Shown here: positions 26,143 to 34,969 of the stretch, piece after piece
How positions within the stretch are numbered: the first letter of the stretch is position 1
How the letters are laid out: each line of letters opens with the position of its first letter
Origin: Paractinoplanes deccanensis
GTDB lineage: Bacteria; Actinomycetota; Actinomycetes; Mycobacteriales; Micromonosporaceae
Reading direction: 5' to 3'
Assembly (NCBI RefSeq): GCF_016862115.1
Contig: NZ_BOMI01000070.1
Location: 25,118-89,117 of the forward strand
DNA length: 64,000 nt
Program-made: the position numbers and the translations under genes
The notes under the pieces: model-generated
Databases searched by the model: none
The model's input: the letters and a program-made list of their open reading frames with translations, nothing else
Told to the model about the DNA's origin: nothing

Positions 26143-26757
26143 GTGACGACGAACTTGGCGGAGTTCTCCGCGGCACGGCCGCGGCTGCACGCGGTCGCCC
26201 TGCGGGTCCTCGGTGACGCCGGCGACGCCGAGGACGTGGTGCAGGAGACGTGGCTGCGCTGGGAGCGGGCGGACCGCTCGGACGTGCGCAGCCCCCGGGC
26301 GTTCCTCGCGGTCACCGCCCGGCGGCTCGCGATCAACGCCGTGCTCTCCGCCCACCGGCGCCAGGAGACCCCGGCCGGGCCCTGGCTGCCGGACACCGCC
26401 GATCGCGGCGCGGGCGCGGACACGCTGGCCGAGCGGGGCGACGCCGTAGACGCCGCGCTCCGACTGCTGCTGGAACGGCTGACGCCGGCCGAACGCGCGA
26501 CGTACCTGCTGCGCACGGCCTTCGACTACCCGTACCGGCGCATCGCGGACGTGACCCGGCTGAGCGCCGCCAACTGCCGGCAGCTGGCCCGGCGCGCTCA
26601 CCTCGCGCTGGCCGCCGGGCGATGCCGGCCGGTCGACGCCGCCGCCCATCGGCGCCTGGTGCGCGCCTTCCTCGGCGCCGCGCGCGGCGGTGACCTGCGC
26701 CACCTTGAGCGTCTGCTCGCGGCGGATTTGCCCCAGATATCGGCACGGCTCCGGTGA
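26143..26757 (+). CDS. ECF-type RNA polymerase sigma factor, SigJ-like, lacking most of the C-terminal domain
   Basis: A 204-residue sigma factor. Region 2 is ARPRLHAVALRVLGDAGDAE followed by DVVQETWLRWER; region 4 is LTPAERATYLLRTAFDYPYRRIA then LSAANCRQLARRA. After region 4 the beginning of the SnoaL-like domain of the ECF41 type is recognisable (RLVRAFLGAARGGDLRHLERLLAADL), but the protein stops soon after, so about 100 residues are missing. GTG at 26143 has a GGAGGCGGGACC site; the longer frame to 26023 lacks one. In ECF41 factors the SnoaL domain modulates activity. Confidence 0.85.
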   Translation: MTTNLAEFSAARPRLHAVALRVLGDAGDAEDVVQETWLRWERADRSDVRSPRAFLAVTARRLAINAVLSAHRRQETPAGPWLPDTADRGAGADTLAERGDAVDAALRLLLERLTPAERATYLLRTAFDYPYRRIADVTRLSAANCRQLARRAHLALAAGRCRPVDAAAHRRLVRAFLGAARGGDLRHLERLLAADLPQISARLR

Positions 26758-26834
26758 TCGGCGCGTTCCTGCTGGTGGGAGGTCCTATCGCGAGCTGACC
26801 AACGGCTCTAGCCTCGGACGCGGGGGTTGCAGCC

Positions 26835-29579
26835 ATGACGAGCGGTGCCGCACCGCGCGCGTTCCGTGGCCGGCAGGCGGAGAGCGCGGTCCTGGATCGA
26901 GTGGTCGCTGACGTGTGCGCCGGGCGGGGACGCGCCCTGCTGATCCGCGGCGAGGCCGGCGTGGGCAAGTCCGCCCTGCTGCGGCAGCTGGCGCGGCGCT
27001 CGGCCGGCTGCCGGGTCGCGCGGGTCGCCGGCGTCGAGTCCGAGATGGAGCTTCCCTTCGCCGGCCTGCACCAGCTGTGCGCCCCGATGCTCGATGTCCG
27101 CGACCGGCTGCCCGCCCCGCAGCGCGAGGCCCTGGCCGTCGCGTTCGGCCACGCCGCCGGCAGCACGCCGGACCGGTTCCTGGTCGGGGTGGCCGTGCTG
27201 AGCCTGCTGGCCGCGGTCTCGGAGGACCGGCCGCTGCTGTGCCTGGTCGACGACGCGCAGTGGCTCGACCGGACGTCCGCCCAGACGCTCGCCTTCGTCG
27301 CGCGCCGGCTCCTCGCCGAACGGGTCGGCGTGGTCTTCGCGATCCGCGAATCGGCGGCCGGCGCCGACTGGCGAGGGCTACCCGACCTGCGGCTCGGCGG
27401 CCTGCCGGACGATGAGGCCCGCGCGCTGCTCGACGCGGCCGTCCCCGGCCGGCTCGACGAGCAGGTCCGCGACCGGATCGTGGCCGAGACCCGCGGCAAC
27501 CCGCTCGCGCTGCTGGAACTGCCCCGCGGGCTCACGGCCGCCGAGCTGGCCGGCGGCTTCGGCCGGCCCGACGCCCGGCCGCTGGCCACCACCATCGAGC
27601 GCACCTTCGCCCGGCGCATGCGGTCACTGCCCGCGCCGGCCCAGCAGGTGCTGCTCACGGCCGCCGCCGAGCCGCTCGGCGACGCGCTGCTGCTGCGCCG
27701 CGCCACCCGGCTGCTCGGCCTGCCCGCGGGCGCGGGCGCGCCGGCCGAGGCGGCCGGGCTGATCGAGCTGGGCTCGCGGGTCCGGTTCCGCCATCCGCTG
27801 GTCCGCACGGCGGTCTACCGCGCGGCCTCGCCCGCCGAGCGCCGCGACGTGCACCGGGCCCTCGCCCTGGCCACCGACCCGGTCGCCGACCCCGACCGGC
27901 GCGCCTGGCACCGCGCGAGCGCCGCGGACGAGCCGGACGAGGAGATCGCCGCCGAGCTCGCCGGCTCCGCCGAGCGGGCGCAGCGCCGCGGCGGCATCGC
28001 GGCCGCCGCCGAGTTCCTGCGGCGCGCGACCGAACTCACCCCCGACCCGGCGGCCCGCGCGGTGCGGGCGCTGGCCGCCGCGGAGGCCGAGATGCGCTGC
28101 GGCGCCTTCGAGACCGCGCTGAAGCTGCTGCTCACCGCCGACGAGGGCGCGGCCGGCGAGCTGCACGGCGCGACGGTCGCCCTGATGCGGGCCCGGATCG
28201 CGTTCGCCTCCGGTCACGACATGGCCGCGCCCCGGCTGCTGCTCGACGCCGCGCGCCGGCTGGAGCCGCTCGACGCGGAACTGGCCCGCGACACCTACCG
28301 CGACGCGATGGGCGCGGCCGTCCTGACCGCCGGCTTCGCCGAGGACTCCGGCGTCGGCGAGGTGGCGCGGGCGATCCGCGCGGCCCCGCGGCCCGCCCGG
28401 CAGCGGCCCGGCGACGCCCTGCTGGACAGCCTGGCGGTGGCCCGCACCGACGGCTACCTCGCCGCAGCCCCGCTGATCCTCGACGCCCTGCGGCCGTTCC
28501 GCGACGAGCACCCCGCCGGCGCGGACGAGCAGGGCTGGCTGTGGCTGGCCGCGATCACCGCCGCCGACTGCTGGGACGACGAGACCTGGTCGGCGGCCAC
28601 CGCCCGGCACGTCCGCGTCGCCCGCACCCACGGCGATCTGAGCTCGCTGCCGCTGACCCTGAACTCGCTCGTCTGCGCGGAGGTGCTCGCCGGCGAGCCG
28701 GCCGTGGCCGCCTCCCTGGTCGCGGAGATCCAAGCGATCGGCGACGCGACGGGGCAGGCGCTGGCCCCGTACGGCGCCCTGACGGTGGCGGCCTGGCGCG
28801 GCGACGAGGCGATCGCCCGGCCGCTGATCGAGGCGAGCATCGCCGACCTGGTCGCCCGCGGCGAGGCGGCCGGCATCATGGTTCTGCACTGGACGCAGGC
28901 GGTGCTGTTCAACGGCCTCGCCCGCTACCAGGAGGCGATCACTGCGGCGCAGGCGGCGGCCGCCCACCCGATCCACTCGGCGATCGTCTCGTGGTCGCTG
29001 TCCGAGCTCGTCGAGGCGGCGGTGCGGGGCGGGCAGCGGGAGACGGCCGAGCGGGCGTACGACCGCCTCGCCACCAGCGCCCAGGCCGGCGGGACCGACT
29101 GGGCGCTCGGCACGCTGGCCCGGGCCGGCGCCCTGCTGGCGACCGGCGGCCGGGCCGACGCGCTCCACCACGAGGCGATCGAGCGCTTCGGCCGCACCCG
29201 GATCCGCGTCGAGCTGGCCCGCTCCCACCTGCTCTACGGCGAGTGGCTGCGCCGGGAGAACCGCCGCCGGGCGGCCCGCGCCCAGCTGCGCCCCGCGTAC
29301 GACATGCTTACCGCGGCCGGCGCCGACGCGTTCGCCGACCGGGCCCGGCACGAGCTGGCCGCCGCCGGCGAGCCGGTCGCCGAGCGCGCCGCCCGCGTCA
29401 GCGACGCCCTCACCGTGCAGGAGGCACACATCGCCCGCCTCGCCGGGCGCGGCCTGACCAACGCCGAGATCGGCGCCCAGCTCTTCCTGAGCCCGCACAC
29501 CGTCGAATGGCACCTGCGCAAGGTCTTCACCAAGCTCGGCATCACCTCCCGCCGGCAGCTGCGCCCCGCAGCCGGCTAG
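26835..29579 (+). CDS. Large AAA-type LuxR family regulator (LAL)
   Basis: A 914-residue regulator. An N-terminal AAA/STAND ATPase has Walker A IRGEAGVGKSALL (about residues 37-46) and Walker B LLCLVDDAQWLD. A long alpha-helical, TPR-like middle follows. The C-terminal LuxR HTH (LTVQEAHIARLAGRGLTNAE, then LFLSPHTVEWHLRKVF) covers the last 60 residues. ATG at 26835. It is followed 80 nt later by the patatin operon on the same strand, which it may control. LAL regulators often activate secondary metabolism or carbohydrate genes; the inducer is unknown. Confidence 0.93.
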   Translation: MTSGAAPRAFRGRQAESAVLDRVVADVCAGRGRALLIRGEAGVGKSALLRQLARRSAGCRVARVAGVESEMELPFAGLHQLCAPMLDVRDRLPAPQREALAVAFGHAAGSTPDRFLVGVAVLSLLAAVSEDRPLLCLVDDAQWLDRTSAQTLAFVARRLLAERVGVVFAIRESAAGADWRGLPDLRLGGLPDDEARALLDAAVPGRLDEQVRDRIVAETRGNPLALLELPRGLTAAELAGGFGRPDARPLATTIERTFARRMRSLPAPAQQVLLTAAAEPLGDALLLRRATRLLGLPAGAGAPAEAAGLIELGSRVRFRHPLVRTAVYRAASPAERRDVHRALALATDPVADPDRRAWHRASAADEPDEEIAAELAGSAERAQRRGGIAAAAEFLRRATELTPDPAARAVRALAAAEAEMRCGAFETALKLLLTADEGAAGELHGATVALMRARIAFASGHDMAAPRLLLDAARRLEPLDAELARDTYRDAMGAAVLTAGFAEDSGVGEVARAIRAAPRPARQRPGDALLDSLAVARTDGYLAAAPLILDALRPFRDEHPAGADEQGWLWLAAITAADCWDDETWSAATARHVRVARTHGDLSSLPLTLNSLVCAEVLAGEPAVAASLVAEIQAIGDATGQALAPYGALTVAAWRGDEAIARPLIEASIADLVARGEAAGIMVLHWTQAVLFNGLARYQEAITAAQAAAAHPIHSAIVSWSLSELVEAAVRGGQRETAERAYDRLATSAQAGGTDWALGTLARAGALLATGGRADALHHEAIERFGRTRIRVELARSHLLYGEWLRRENRRRAARAQLRPAYDMLTAAGADAFADRARHELAAAGEPVAERAARVSDALTVQEAHIARLAGRGLTNAEIGAQLFLSPHTVEWHLRKVFTKLGITSRRQLRPAAG

Positions 29580-29659
29580 GGCTCCGCCACTGTCACGGAA
29601 GCGGCCGGCCGCCCGGTCTCAGGGGCAGGAGACCCGATTTCCGTGGAAAGAGGTTGATC

Positions 29660-30538
29660 ATGGGCGAGACGGCGGGCCTGCGCGCCCTTCCCCGCCCCGT
29701 GGCCGTGGCGGTGGGCGGCGGCGGGGTGCTGGGTGCGGCGCACGCGGGCGTGGGCTACGCGCTGGAGCAGCGCGGATTCGTTCCCGACCTGATCGTCGGG
29801 ACGTCCGTGGGCGCGCTCACCGGGGCGATCGCGGCCGCCCACCCGGACAGCGCCGCGCCGTGGCTCGAGGACGTGTGGACCCGGCTGCGCCGCCGCGACG
29901 TCTTCCCGATCGGCTACCCGTCCTCGCGGGCCGGGATCTGCGCCGACCGCGGCCTGCGCCGGCTGATCGGCCGGGCCGGGCTGCCGCCGGTGATCGAGGA
30001 GCTGCCGATCCCGTTCACCGCGGTCGCCATGGATCTGGTCACCGGCGACGAGGTGCTGCTCGACCGCGGCGACCTGGAGTCCGCCCTGGTGGCGAGCGCG
30101 GCCATCCCGGGCGTGTTCCCGCCGGTGACCCGCGGCGGGCGCACGCTCGTCGACGGCGGTGTCATCGCGTACGTGCCGGTGCGCGCCGCCCTGCGTGCCG
30201 GCGCCGCCAGCGTGGTGGTGCTGTCGATCGGCCCGGAGAGCGGCCCGTCGCCGTCGGCGGGCCCGGCGCCGCGCGCGACCGCGGTCGCCGCCCGGGCCGG
30301 GGTGCTGCTGTTCCGCCACCAGATCGAGCGTGATCTGCGCGAGGTGGCGCGGCACGTGCCGACCGTCGTGCTGCCGACCGGCATCGAGCAGTGGCCGCCG
30401 CCGTGGGACTTCGGCCACGCCCGGCGGCTGATCCGGACCGCGTCCGCCACGGCCGGCCGGTTCCTCGACGAGCTGCGCGTCGACGGGCCCGGCCTCTACC
30501 GGGGCGCCGCCCGCGAGCTGACGCGAGCCGGGCGATGA
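29660..30538 (+). CDS. Patatin-like phospholipase family protein
   Basis: A 292-residue acyl hydrolase of the patatin fold. The oxyanion loop GGGGVLGAAHAG, the nucleophile Ser in IVGTSVGALTG and the Asp of the Ser-Asp dyad in LVDGGVI are all present. ATG at 29660 has an AAAGAGG site 6 nt upstream, which is why I prefer it to the long upstream frame (that frame is antisense-like shadow of the LAL gene). The last 4 nt overlap the glycosyltransferase start (ATGA). A lipid substrate is expected; the context suggests glycolipid or membrane lipid turnover. Confidence 0.9.
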   Translation: MGETAGLRALPRPVAVAVGGGGVLGAAHAGVGYALEQRGFVPDLIVGTSVGALTGAIAAAHPDSAAPWLEDVWTRLRRRDVFPIGYPSSRAGICADRGLRRLIGRAGLPPVIEELPIPFTAVAMDLVTGDEVLLDRGDLESALVASAAIPGVFPPVTRGGRTLVDGGVIAYVPVRAALRAGAASVVVLSIGPESGPSPSAGPAPRATAVAARAGVLLFRHQIERDLREVARHVPTVVLPTGIEQWPPPWDFGHARRLIRTASATAGRFLDELRVDGPGLYRGAARELTRAGR

Positions 30539-31743
30539 GCACCGTCGCGTTCCTCAACATCGGCATGCACGGGCGCGTCAACCCGACCCTGCCGATCGTG
30601 GCGGAGCTGGTCCGCCGCGGACACACGGTCAGCTACCACACCTGGCCCACGTTCCGCGCCGAGATCGAGGCCGCCGGCGCGGTCACCCACCTCTACCCGG
30701 GCGAGGACCGGACGATCCCCGACCCGCCGACCCCGGCCGGGCTGGTGGCGTCGCTGGCCCGCACCGCCGTACGGGTGCTGCCCGCCGTCCTCGCCGACCT
30801 GCGCCGGATGCGGCCCGGCCTGATCGTGCACGACTCCGCCTGCCCGTGGGGAGCGATCGCCGCCCGCGAGCTCGGCGTGCCGGCCGCGTCCTCGTTCACC
30901 ACCTTCGCCTTCACCCGGCAGGCGCCCAGCCCCACCCGCGGCTCGTGGGAGCTGCTGTCCTCGGCGGCCGGCCGCCCCGGCCTGTTCGCCGGCTACCTGC
31001 GGTCGCGCCTCGAGCTGCGCCGCCGCTATCGGCCCGGTGGGCTGCCGCCGGTCGACCTCGGCAACATCCGCCAGTCGCTCAACCTGGTCTTCACCTCGCG
31101 CGAGTTCCAGATCGGCGCCGACGAGCTGGACGACACGTACCGCTTCGTCGGCCCCAGCATCGGCGCGCGCCCGCCCGACCCGTCGTTCCCGCTCGCCGAG
31201 CTGCGAGATCCTGTGCTGTACGCGTCGCTCGGCACCGTCTTCAGCTCCGGCCCGGCTCCGCTGCGCGCCTTCGCCGCCGCGCTCGCTCCGCTCGGCGGCA
31301 CCGTGGTCGTGGCCACCGGGCAGACCGACCCGGCCGCCCTCGGCCCGCTGCCGGCCACCGTGATCGCCCGGCGCTCCGTGCCGCAACCCGAGATCCTGGC
31401 CCGGGCCGCGCTCTTCCTCACCCACGGCGGCATGAACAGCGTCAACGAGGCGCTGCACGCCGGGGTGCCGATGCTGGTCGTCCCGCAGGGCGCCGACCAG
31501 CCGCTGGTGGCGTCGCGCGTCGTGGCACTCGGCGCCGGCCTGTCGATCGGCGCGCAGGACGTCACCGAGCAGGCCGTACGCGCCCAGGCCCGGCGGTTGC
31601 TCGACGAGCCCGGCTTCCGCGCCGCCGCGGGCACCATGCGCACCGCCCAGCGCGACGCGGGCGGCTACCGGCGGGCCGCCGACGAGCTCGAACGCTACGC
31701 GGGCAGCCGGCCCGCCTCCGCCGACGCGCCCCGGCAGGGCTGA
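30535..31743 (+). CDS. Macrolide/UGT-type glycosyltransferase (GT1, MGT family)
   Basis: A 402-residue GT-B fold enzyme. The N-terminal acceptor half starts FLNIGMHGRVNPTLPIVAEL with the family His; the C-terminal donor-binding half has SLGTVFSSG, RRSVPQPEILARA, and the diagnostic FLTHGGMNSVNEALHAGVP with MLVVPQGADQP. ATG at 30535 overlaps the patatin stop. It is followed after 3 nt by a membrane protein gene. The UDP-sugar donor and the acceptor are unknown; the neighbouring lipase suggests a lipid acceptor, which is inference. Confidence 0.93.
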   Translation: MSTVAFLNIGMHGRVNPTLPIVAELVRRGHTVSYHTWPTFRAEIEAAGAVTHLYPGEDRTIPDPPTPAGLVASLARTAVRVLPAVLADLRRMRPGLIVHDSACPWGAIAARELGVPAASSFTTFAFTRQAPSPTRGSWELLSSAAGRPGLFAGYLRSRLELRRRYRPGGLPPVDLGNIRQSLNLVFTSREFQIGADELDDTYRFVGPSIGARPPDPSFPLAELRDPVLYASLGTVFSSGPAPLRAFAAALAPLGGTVVVATGQTDPAALGPLPATVIARRSVPQPEILARAALFLTHGGMNSVNEALHAGVPMLVVPQGADQPLVASRVVALGAGLSIGAQDVTEQAVRAQARRLLDEPGFRAAAGTMRTAQRDAGGYRRAADELERYAGSRPASADAPRQG

Positions 31744-31746
31744 GCG

Positions 31747-32229
31747 GTGACCCCCGCGGTCGCCGTCCTGCTGCTGCTCGCCGGGCTGTCCGAGGCCGTC
31801 GGCCGGCTGCTGCCCGTGGTGGCCCGCCGCTCCGGTGCGTCCCGGCACGCGGCGGCCGGGCTGGTGCTGTTCGGCGCGGTCGTCGACGCGGCGGTCTTCG
31901 CGCTGTGGCCGCTGACCGCGTGGACCGTGGCCGAGTTGGTGCTGCCGGACACCACGCCCCAGCTCTCCTGGACCCCCGGCTTGCTCGCACCGCTGCTGCT
32001 CGCCGCGGTCCTCGCGTTCCCGCTGCTCGGCCCGTTCCTGCACCTGCTGCTCCTGGCCGCGGCCGGTGCCGGCCTCGCGGACGCGCTCGCCGCGTCGACC
32101 GGCACCGGATGGTGGGCCGCTGCCGGTTGCGTGGCCGTCGCCGGCGCCGGGCTGGGCCTCGCCGTCGAAGCGGTGCGCCGCCTCGTCGCCCTCCTCACCA
32201 AGATCCGAGAACCGGAGCTCGAGACATGA
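31747..32229 (+). CDS. Hydrophobic membrane protein of unknown function
   Basis: A 160-residue protein with about four membrane helices (VAVLLLLAGLSEAVGRLL, GLVLFGAVVDAAVFALWPL, LLAPLLLAAVLAFPLLGPFL, AGCVAVAGAGLGLAVEAV). GTG start directly after the glycosyltransferase stop; its own stop overlaps the next ATG by 4 nt. No family is recognised. Its place between a glycosyltransferase and a hydrolase-like protein suggests it works at the membrane with them. Confidence 0.8.
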   Translation: MTPAVAVLLLLAGLSEAVGRLLPVVARRSGASRHAAAGLVLFGAVVDAAVFALWPLTAWTVAELVLPDTTPQLSWTPGLLAPLLLAAVLAFPLLGPFLHLLLLAAAGAGLADALAASTGTGWWAAAGCVAVAGAGLGLAVEAVRRLVALLTKIREPELET

Positions 32230-33158
32230 CCGACCTGCTGTTCGTGCTGCTGCTCGCCGGGCTCGGCCCGGTCCTGCTCGCCGAGGCGCTGCTCGCCCGC
32301 TACGAGCTGCTCGCGTACGCCGCGCGCTGGCGCACCCCGGCGACGCAGCTGCCGGCCGGCATGCCGTACGCCCGGGGAGCGGAACCGGGCCGCCCGCCGG
32401 ACGCCTACCTGGTCTACCTGGACGGCATCGGCAAGCGCCGCTTCCGCGACACCCGCGACGGAGGCCGGCTCGTCCAGGCGGTGATCGACGGCGCGCCGGA
32501 GCTGCGCGTGCTGGGCCAGGTGCTGCCGTACTCGCCGCTGGCGGACCCGCTCGCCGACCGCCGGGTGTGGACGTGGCTGCGCCACCGCATCGGGCTGCTG
32601 CTGTTCCTGCACAACGTCATGCAGATCTTCATCGCCGCCGACCGGCGCTACCGGCCCCTGTACAACCGTGCGGTCGGCTCGCAGATCGCCGGCCAGCTGC
32701 GGCTCGCCGGCTACGAGCCGGGCAGCGGCATCCCGGTGGTCCTGCTCGGCTACAGCGGCGGCGCGCAACTCGCCCTGGGCGCGGTGGAGGGACTGTGGAC
32801 GCGGCTCCGGGCACCCCTCTGGGTGATCATGCTCGGCGGCTTCCACAACGGCGCGAACGACCTCACCCACGCCGAGCACATCGACCGGCTCACCAGCGAC
32901 GCCGACTGGATCGAGCGGGCCGGCGCCCGGGTGTTCCCGCAGCGGTGGCGGCCGGTGCGGTGGAGCGGCTGGAACAGGGCGGTCCGCGACGGCAAGGTGG
33001 ACGTGCACGGGCTGGACCCGGCCACCCATGTGGGGCCGCTCAGCTACATCAGCCCCGACGCTCAGCTGCCGGACGGGCGGACCCACCTGGCCCGCACCGC
33101 CGCCACCGTCATCGACATTGTCCGCGCCCGCCGCGCCGTTTCCCGCGCCCTCGAGTGA
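32226..33158 (+). CDS. Membrane-anchored alpha/beta-hydrolase-like protein
   Basis: A 310-residue protein with an N-terminal membrane anchor (LLFVLLLAGLGPVLLAEALL) and a hydrolase-like core. The nucleophile-elbow-type motif is VVLLGYSGGAQLALG (G-x-S-G-G), preceded by LVYLDGIGKRRF and a second hydrophobic stretch (RIGLLLFLHNVMQIFIAA). A late His (RTHLARTAATVID) could be catalytic. ATG at 32226 overlaps the upstream stop. The substrate is unknown; it closes the four-gene operon. Confidence 0.82.
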   Translation: MTDLLFVLLLAGLGPVLLAEALLARYELLAYAARWRTPATQLPAGMPYARGAEPGRPPDAYLVYLDGIGKRRFRDTRDGGRLVQAVIDGAPELRVLGQVLPYSPLADPLADRRVWTWLRHRIGLLLFLHNVMQIFIAADRRYRPLYNRAVGSQIAGQLRLAGYEPGSGIPVVLLGYSGGAQLALGAVEGLWTRLRAPLWVIMLGGFHNGANDLTHAEHIDRLTSDADWIERAGARVFPQRWRPVRWSGWNRAVRDGKVDVHGLDPATHVGPLSYISPDAQLPDGRTHLARTAATVIDIVRARRAVSRALE

Positions 33159-33161
33159 CCT

Positions 33162-34517
33162 TCACGGGCCGCTCAGCGACTGGGCGTTGCCGGCGCCGAA
33201 GTAGTGGATGGCGTGGCCCTGGCGCCGGTGCACGAGGCGGGCGATCGCGTCCTTGTCCGCGGGCGAGGCCGGGATCATCAGGGCCGCCTCGCCGTTGCGC
33301 AGCCCCTCGTCGTACAGGTTCAGCACCGCGTCGTCGTACCCCCAGTTCTGGAAGAACCGGACGAACCGGGAATGCAGGCCGTGCCGCGAGCCGTCGCTGT
33401 CGAGGATGCGGACGCCTTCCGGCCCGTGCAGCACCACGACGCGCGCCACGTCCACGCCGGCCGCACGCAGGTCGTCGAGCAGGCCGGCCAGGCGCTCCCG
33501 GTCGGGGACGAGACCGGAGACGGCGTCCACGGGCCGGTCGATGAACTCGTCGACGTTCTCCACGGGCCCCTCTTGCCTCGGTGGCCCGTCCCGCTTTGTC
33601 GGGTCGTCCTGCTTTGCCGGGTCGCCCTGGTTTGTCGGGTCGCCCTGCTCTGCCGGATCGTTCCGCTTTGCTGGGCCGTCCTGTGCTGGGGCGGCCCGCA
33701 CGACCGCGACCGGGCAGGCGGCGTGGTGCAGCAGCGCCTGGCTGACCGAGCCCAGCACCAGGCCCTTGAACGTGTCCCGGCCGCGCGCGCCGACCACCAC
33801 CAGCTGCGCCGTCCGCGATCGTTCCACCAGGACCTGCCGCGGATTGCCGTGGACCACGTCGGGCCGCACCGCGACGTCCGGATACCGCTCCCGCCACCCG
33901 GCCAGCGATTCGCTGAGCAGACGCCGCGCCGCCTCCTCGGAGTCCTTCCACACGAGCACCGGCACCAGGTCGGCACCCCGATACGAGCACTCCTCGAACG
34001 CCGCCCCCACCGCGAGCAGCGACGTCTCCGACCCGTCGACCCCCACCACGACCGGCCCGCCCACCGGCTCGCCGCCCCGCACCACCAGCACCGGGCAGTG
34101 CCCGTGCGCCGCCGTGTGCACCGCGACCGACCCGACGATCAGCCCGCTGACGCCGCCCAGCCCCCGATCACCGAGCACCAGCACCCGCGCGTCCCGCGAC
34201 TCGGCGAGCAGCACCGGCGTTGCGGACCCTTCCACCAGCGCCGTGGTGACGGCCACGTCCGGCGCCACCTTCACCGCCTCGGCCGCCGCCTCCGCGAGGA
34301 AGTCCTCCGCCTGATGCCGCAGCCCGGTGCCGGGCATGTCCTCGGCCACGGGCCCCACGTCGACATGCAGGGACGGCCAGATGAACGCGTGCACGACACG
34401 CAACGGCGCTTTGCGGTCCCGGGCCTGACCCGCCGCCACCCGCACGGCCGCGAGAGCCTGCTCGGACCCGTCGACGCCCACGACGACGGGTGCGCCGGAC
34501 CGCTCGTTCTCCACCAT
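33162..34517 (-). CDS. Tandem universal stress protein fused to a C-terminal stress-type domain
   Basis: A 451-residue protein. Two UspA domains (about 1-150 and 155-290) each start with VVVGVDGSE/T and keep the ATP-binding loop (GDRGLGGVSGLIVGSVAV and GARGRDTFKGLVLGSVSQ). An 18-bp-repeat linker of six-residue units (DPxxQG-like) follows, then a C-terminal domain of about 130 residues (DEFIDRPVDAVSGLVPDRER, VVVLHGPEGVRILD, HAIHYFGAGNAQSL) that I know only as a stand-alone actinobacterial stress protein type. ATG at 34517 has a GAGGAGG site, ruling out the longer frame. Convergent with the hydrolase operon. Confidence 0.88.
   Translation of the reverse strand: MVENERSGAPVVVGVDGSEQALAAVRVAAGQARDRKAPLRVVHAFIWPSLHVDVGPVAEDMPGTGLRHQAEDFLAEAAAEAVKVAPDVAVTTALVEGSATPVLLAESRDARVLVLGDRGLGGVSGLIVGSVAVHTAAHGHCPVLVVRGGEPVGGPVVVGVDGSETSLLAVGAAFEECSYRGADLVPVLVWKDSEEAARRLLSESLAGWRERYPDVAVRPDVVHGNPRQVLVERSRTAQLVVVGARGRDTFKGLVLGSVSQALLHHAACPVAVVRAAPAQDGPAKRNDPAEQGDPTNQGDPAKQDDPTKRDGPPRQEGPVENVDEFIDRPVDAVSGLVPDRERLAGLLDDLRAAGVDVARVVVLHGPEGVRILDSDGSRHGLHSRFVRFFQNWGYDDAVLNLYDEGLRNGEAALMIPASPADKDAIARLVHRRQGHAIHYFGAGNAQSLSGP
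33585..33689 (-). repeat. 18-bp in-frame repeat, almost six copies
   Basis: Five full 18-bp units begin at 33585, 33603, 33621, 33639 and 33657, with a partial sixth to 33689, core GTCGCCCTGCTTTGCCGG. Read on the minus strand they encode six-residue units of the type DPAKQG in the linker of the stress protein. Confidence 0.88.
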
Positions 34518-34969
34518 GGCGTGCCTCCTCATGCCGGGCTGCGCGGCGGCAGCTTCAGTGGGAGGACCGCCCGGCGCCCCGATTTCGTGACACCAACGGC
34601 GGCCCAGAGTCACCGATCGAGCGCGCGACACCGGCCGCGGCGGCGGGTCCTTCGGCCGCCGGCTCCGGCGAAGCCGTAAGCGGCCTGGCGTCGCCTGCAG
34701 GGCGCCGAACTCGCTCCGCCCGTGCGGCGTCGGCGCCGGTTCCTGTGACAACGCGCATGGCCGTGTGTGGCCCGAGTTTCGGGCGGCTCCGCGCCTGGTC
34801 CTCTGTGGCCGGAGGTTCGGAGGTTGCCTGCCTGGCTGTCTCACCGGAGGTTTGGGTAACTCCGGCCTGCGCCCCGGAGGTGCGTGGGGTGTGTGACACT
34901 CGCGCCGGTCTGTCCGCGGAGTGCCGCGTGCCGGTTTCCGCGCGGCCGCGCCGTGGCGTGTGCTGAGCG
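34518..34969. other. Intergenic region without a supported gene
   Basis: About 450 bp between two minus-strand genes. It holds the GAGGAGG ribosome site of the stress-protein gene near 34523 and should contain its promoter. Frames open here lack ribosome sites and conserved features. GGAGGTT words recur around 34810-34890 without forming a clear array. Confidence 0.5.

Noticed and set aside
28541..29659. Upstream part of the long frame ending in the patatin gene
   Set aside because: It lies in another frame of the LAL regulator and has no patatin sequence before the ATG at 29660.
34555..34899. 114-codon minus-strand frame in the gap after the stress-protein gene
   Set aside because: No ribosome site, no conserved feature, composition not different from flanking non-coding sequence.
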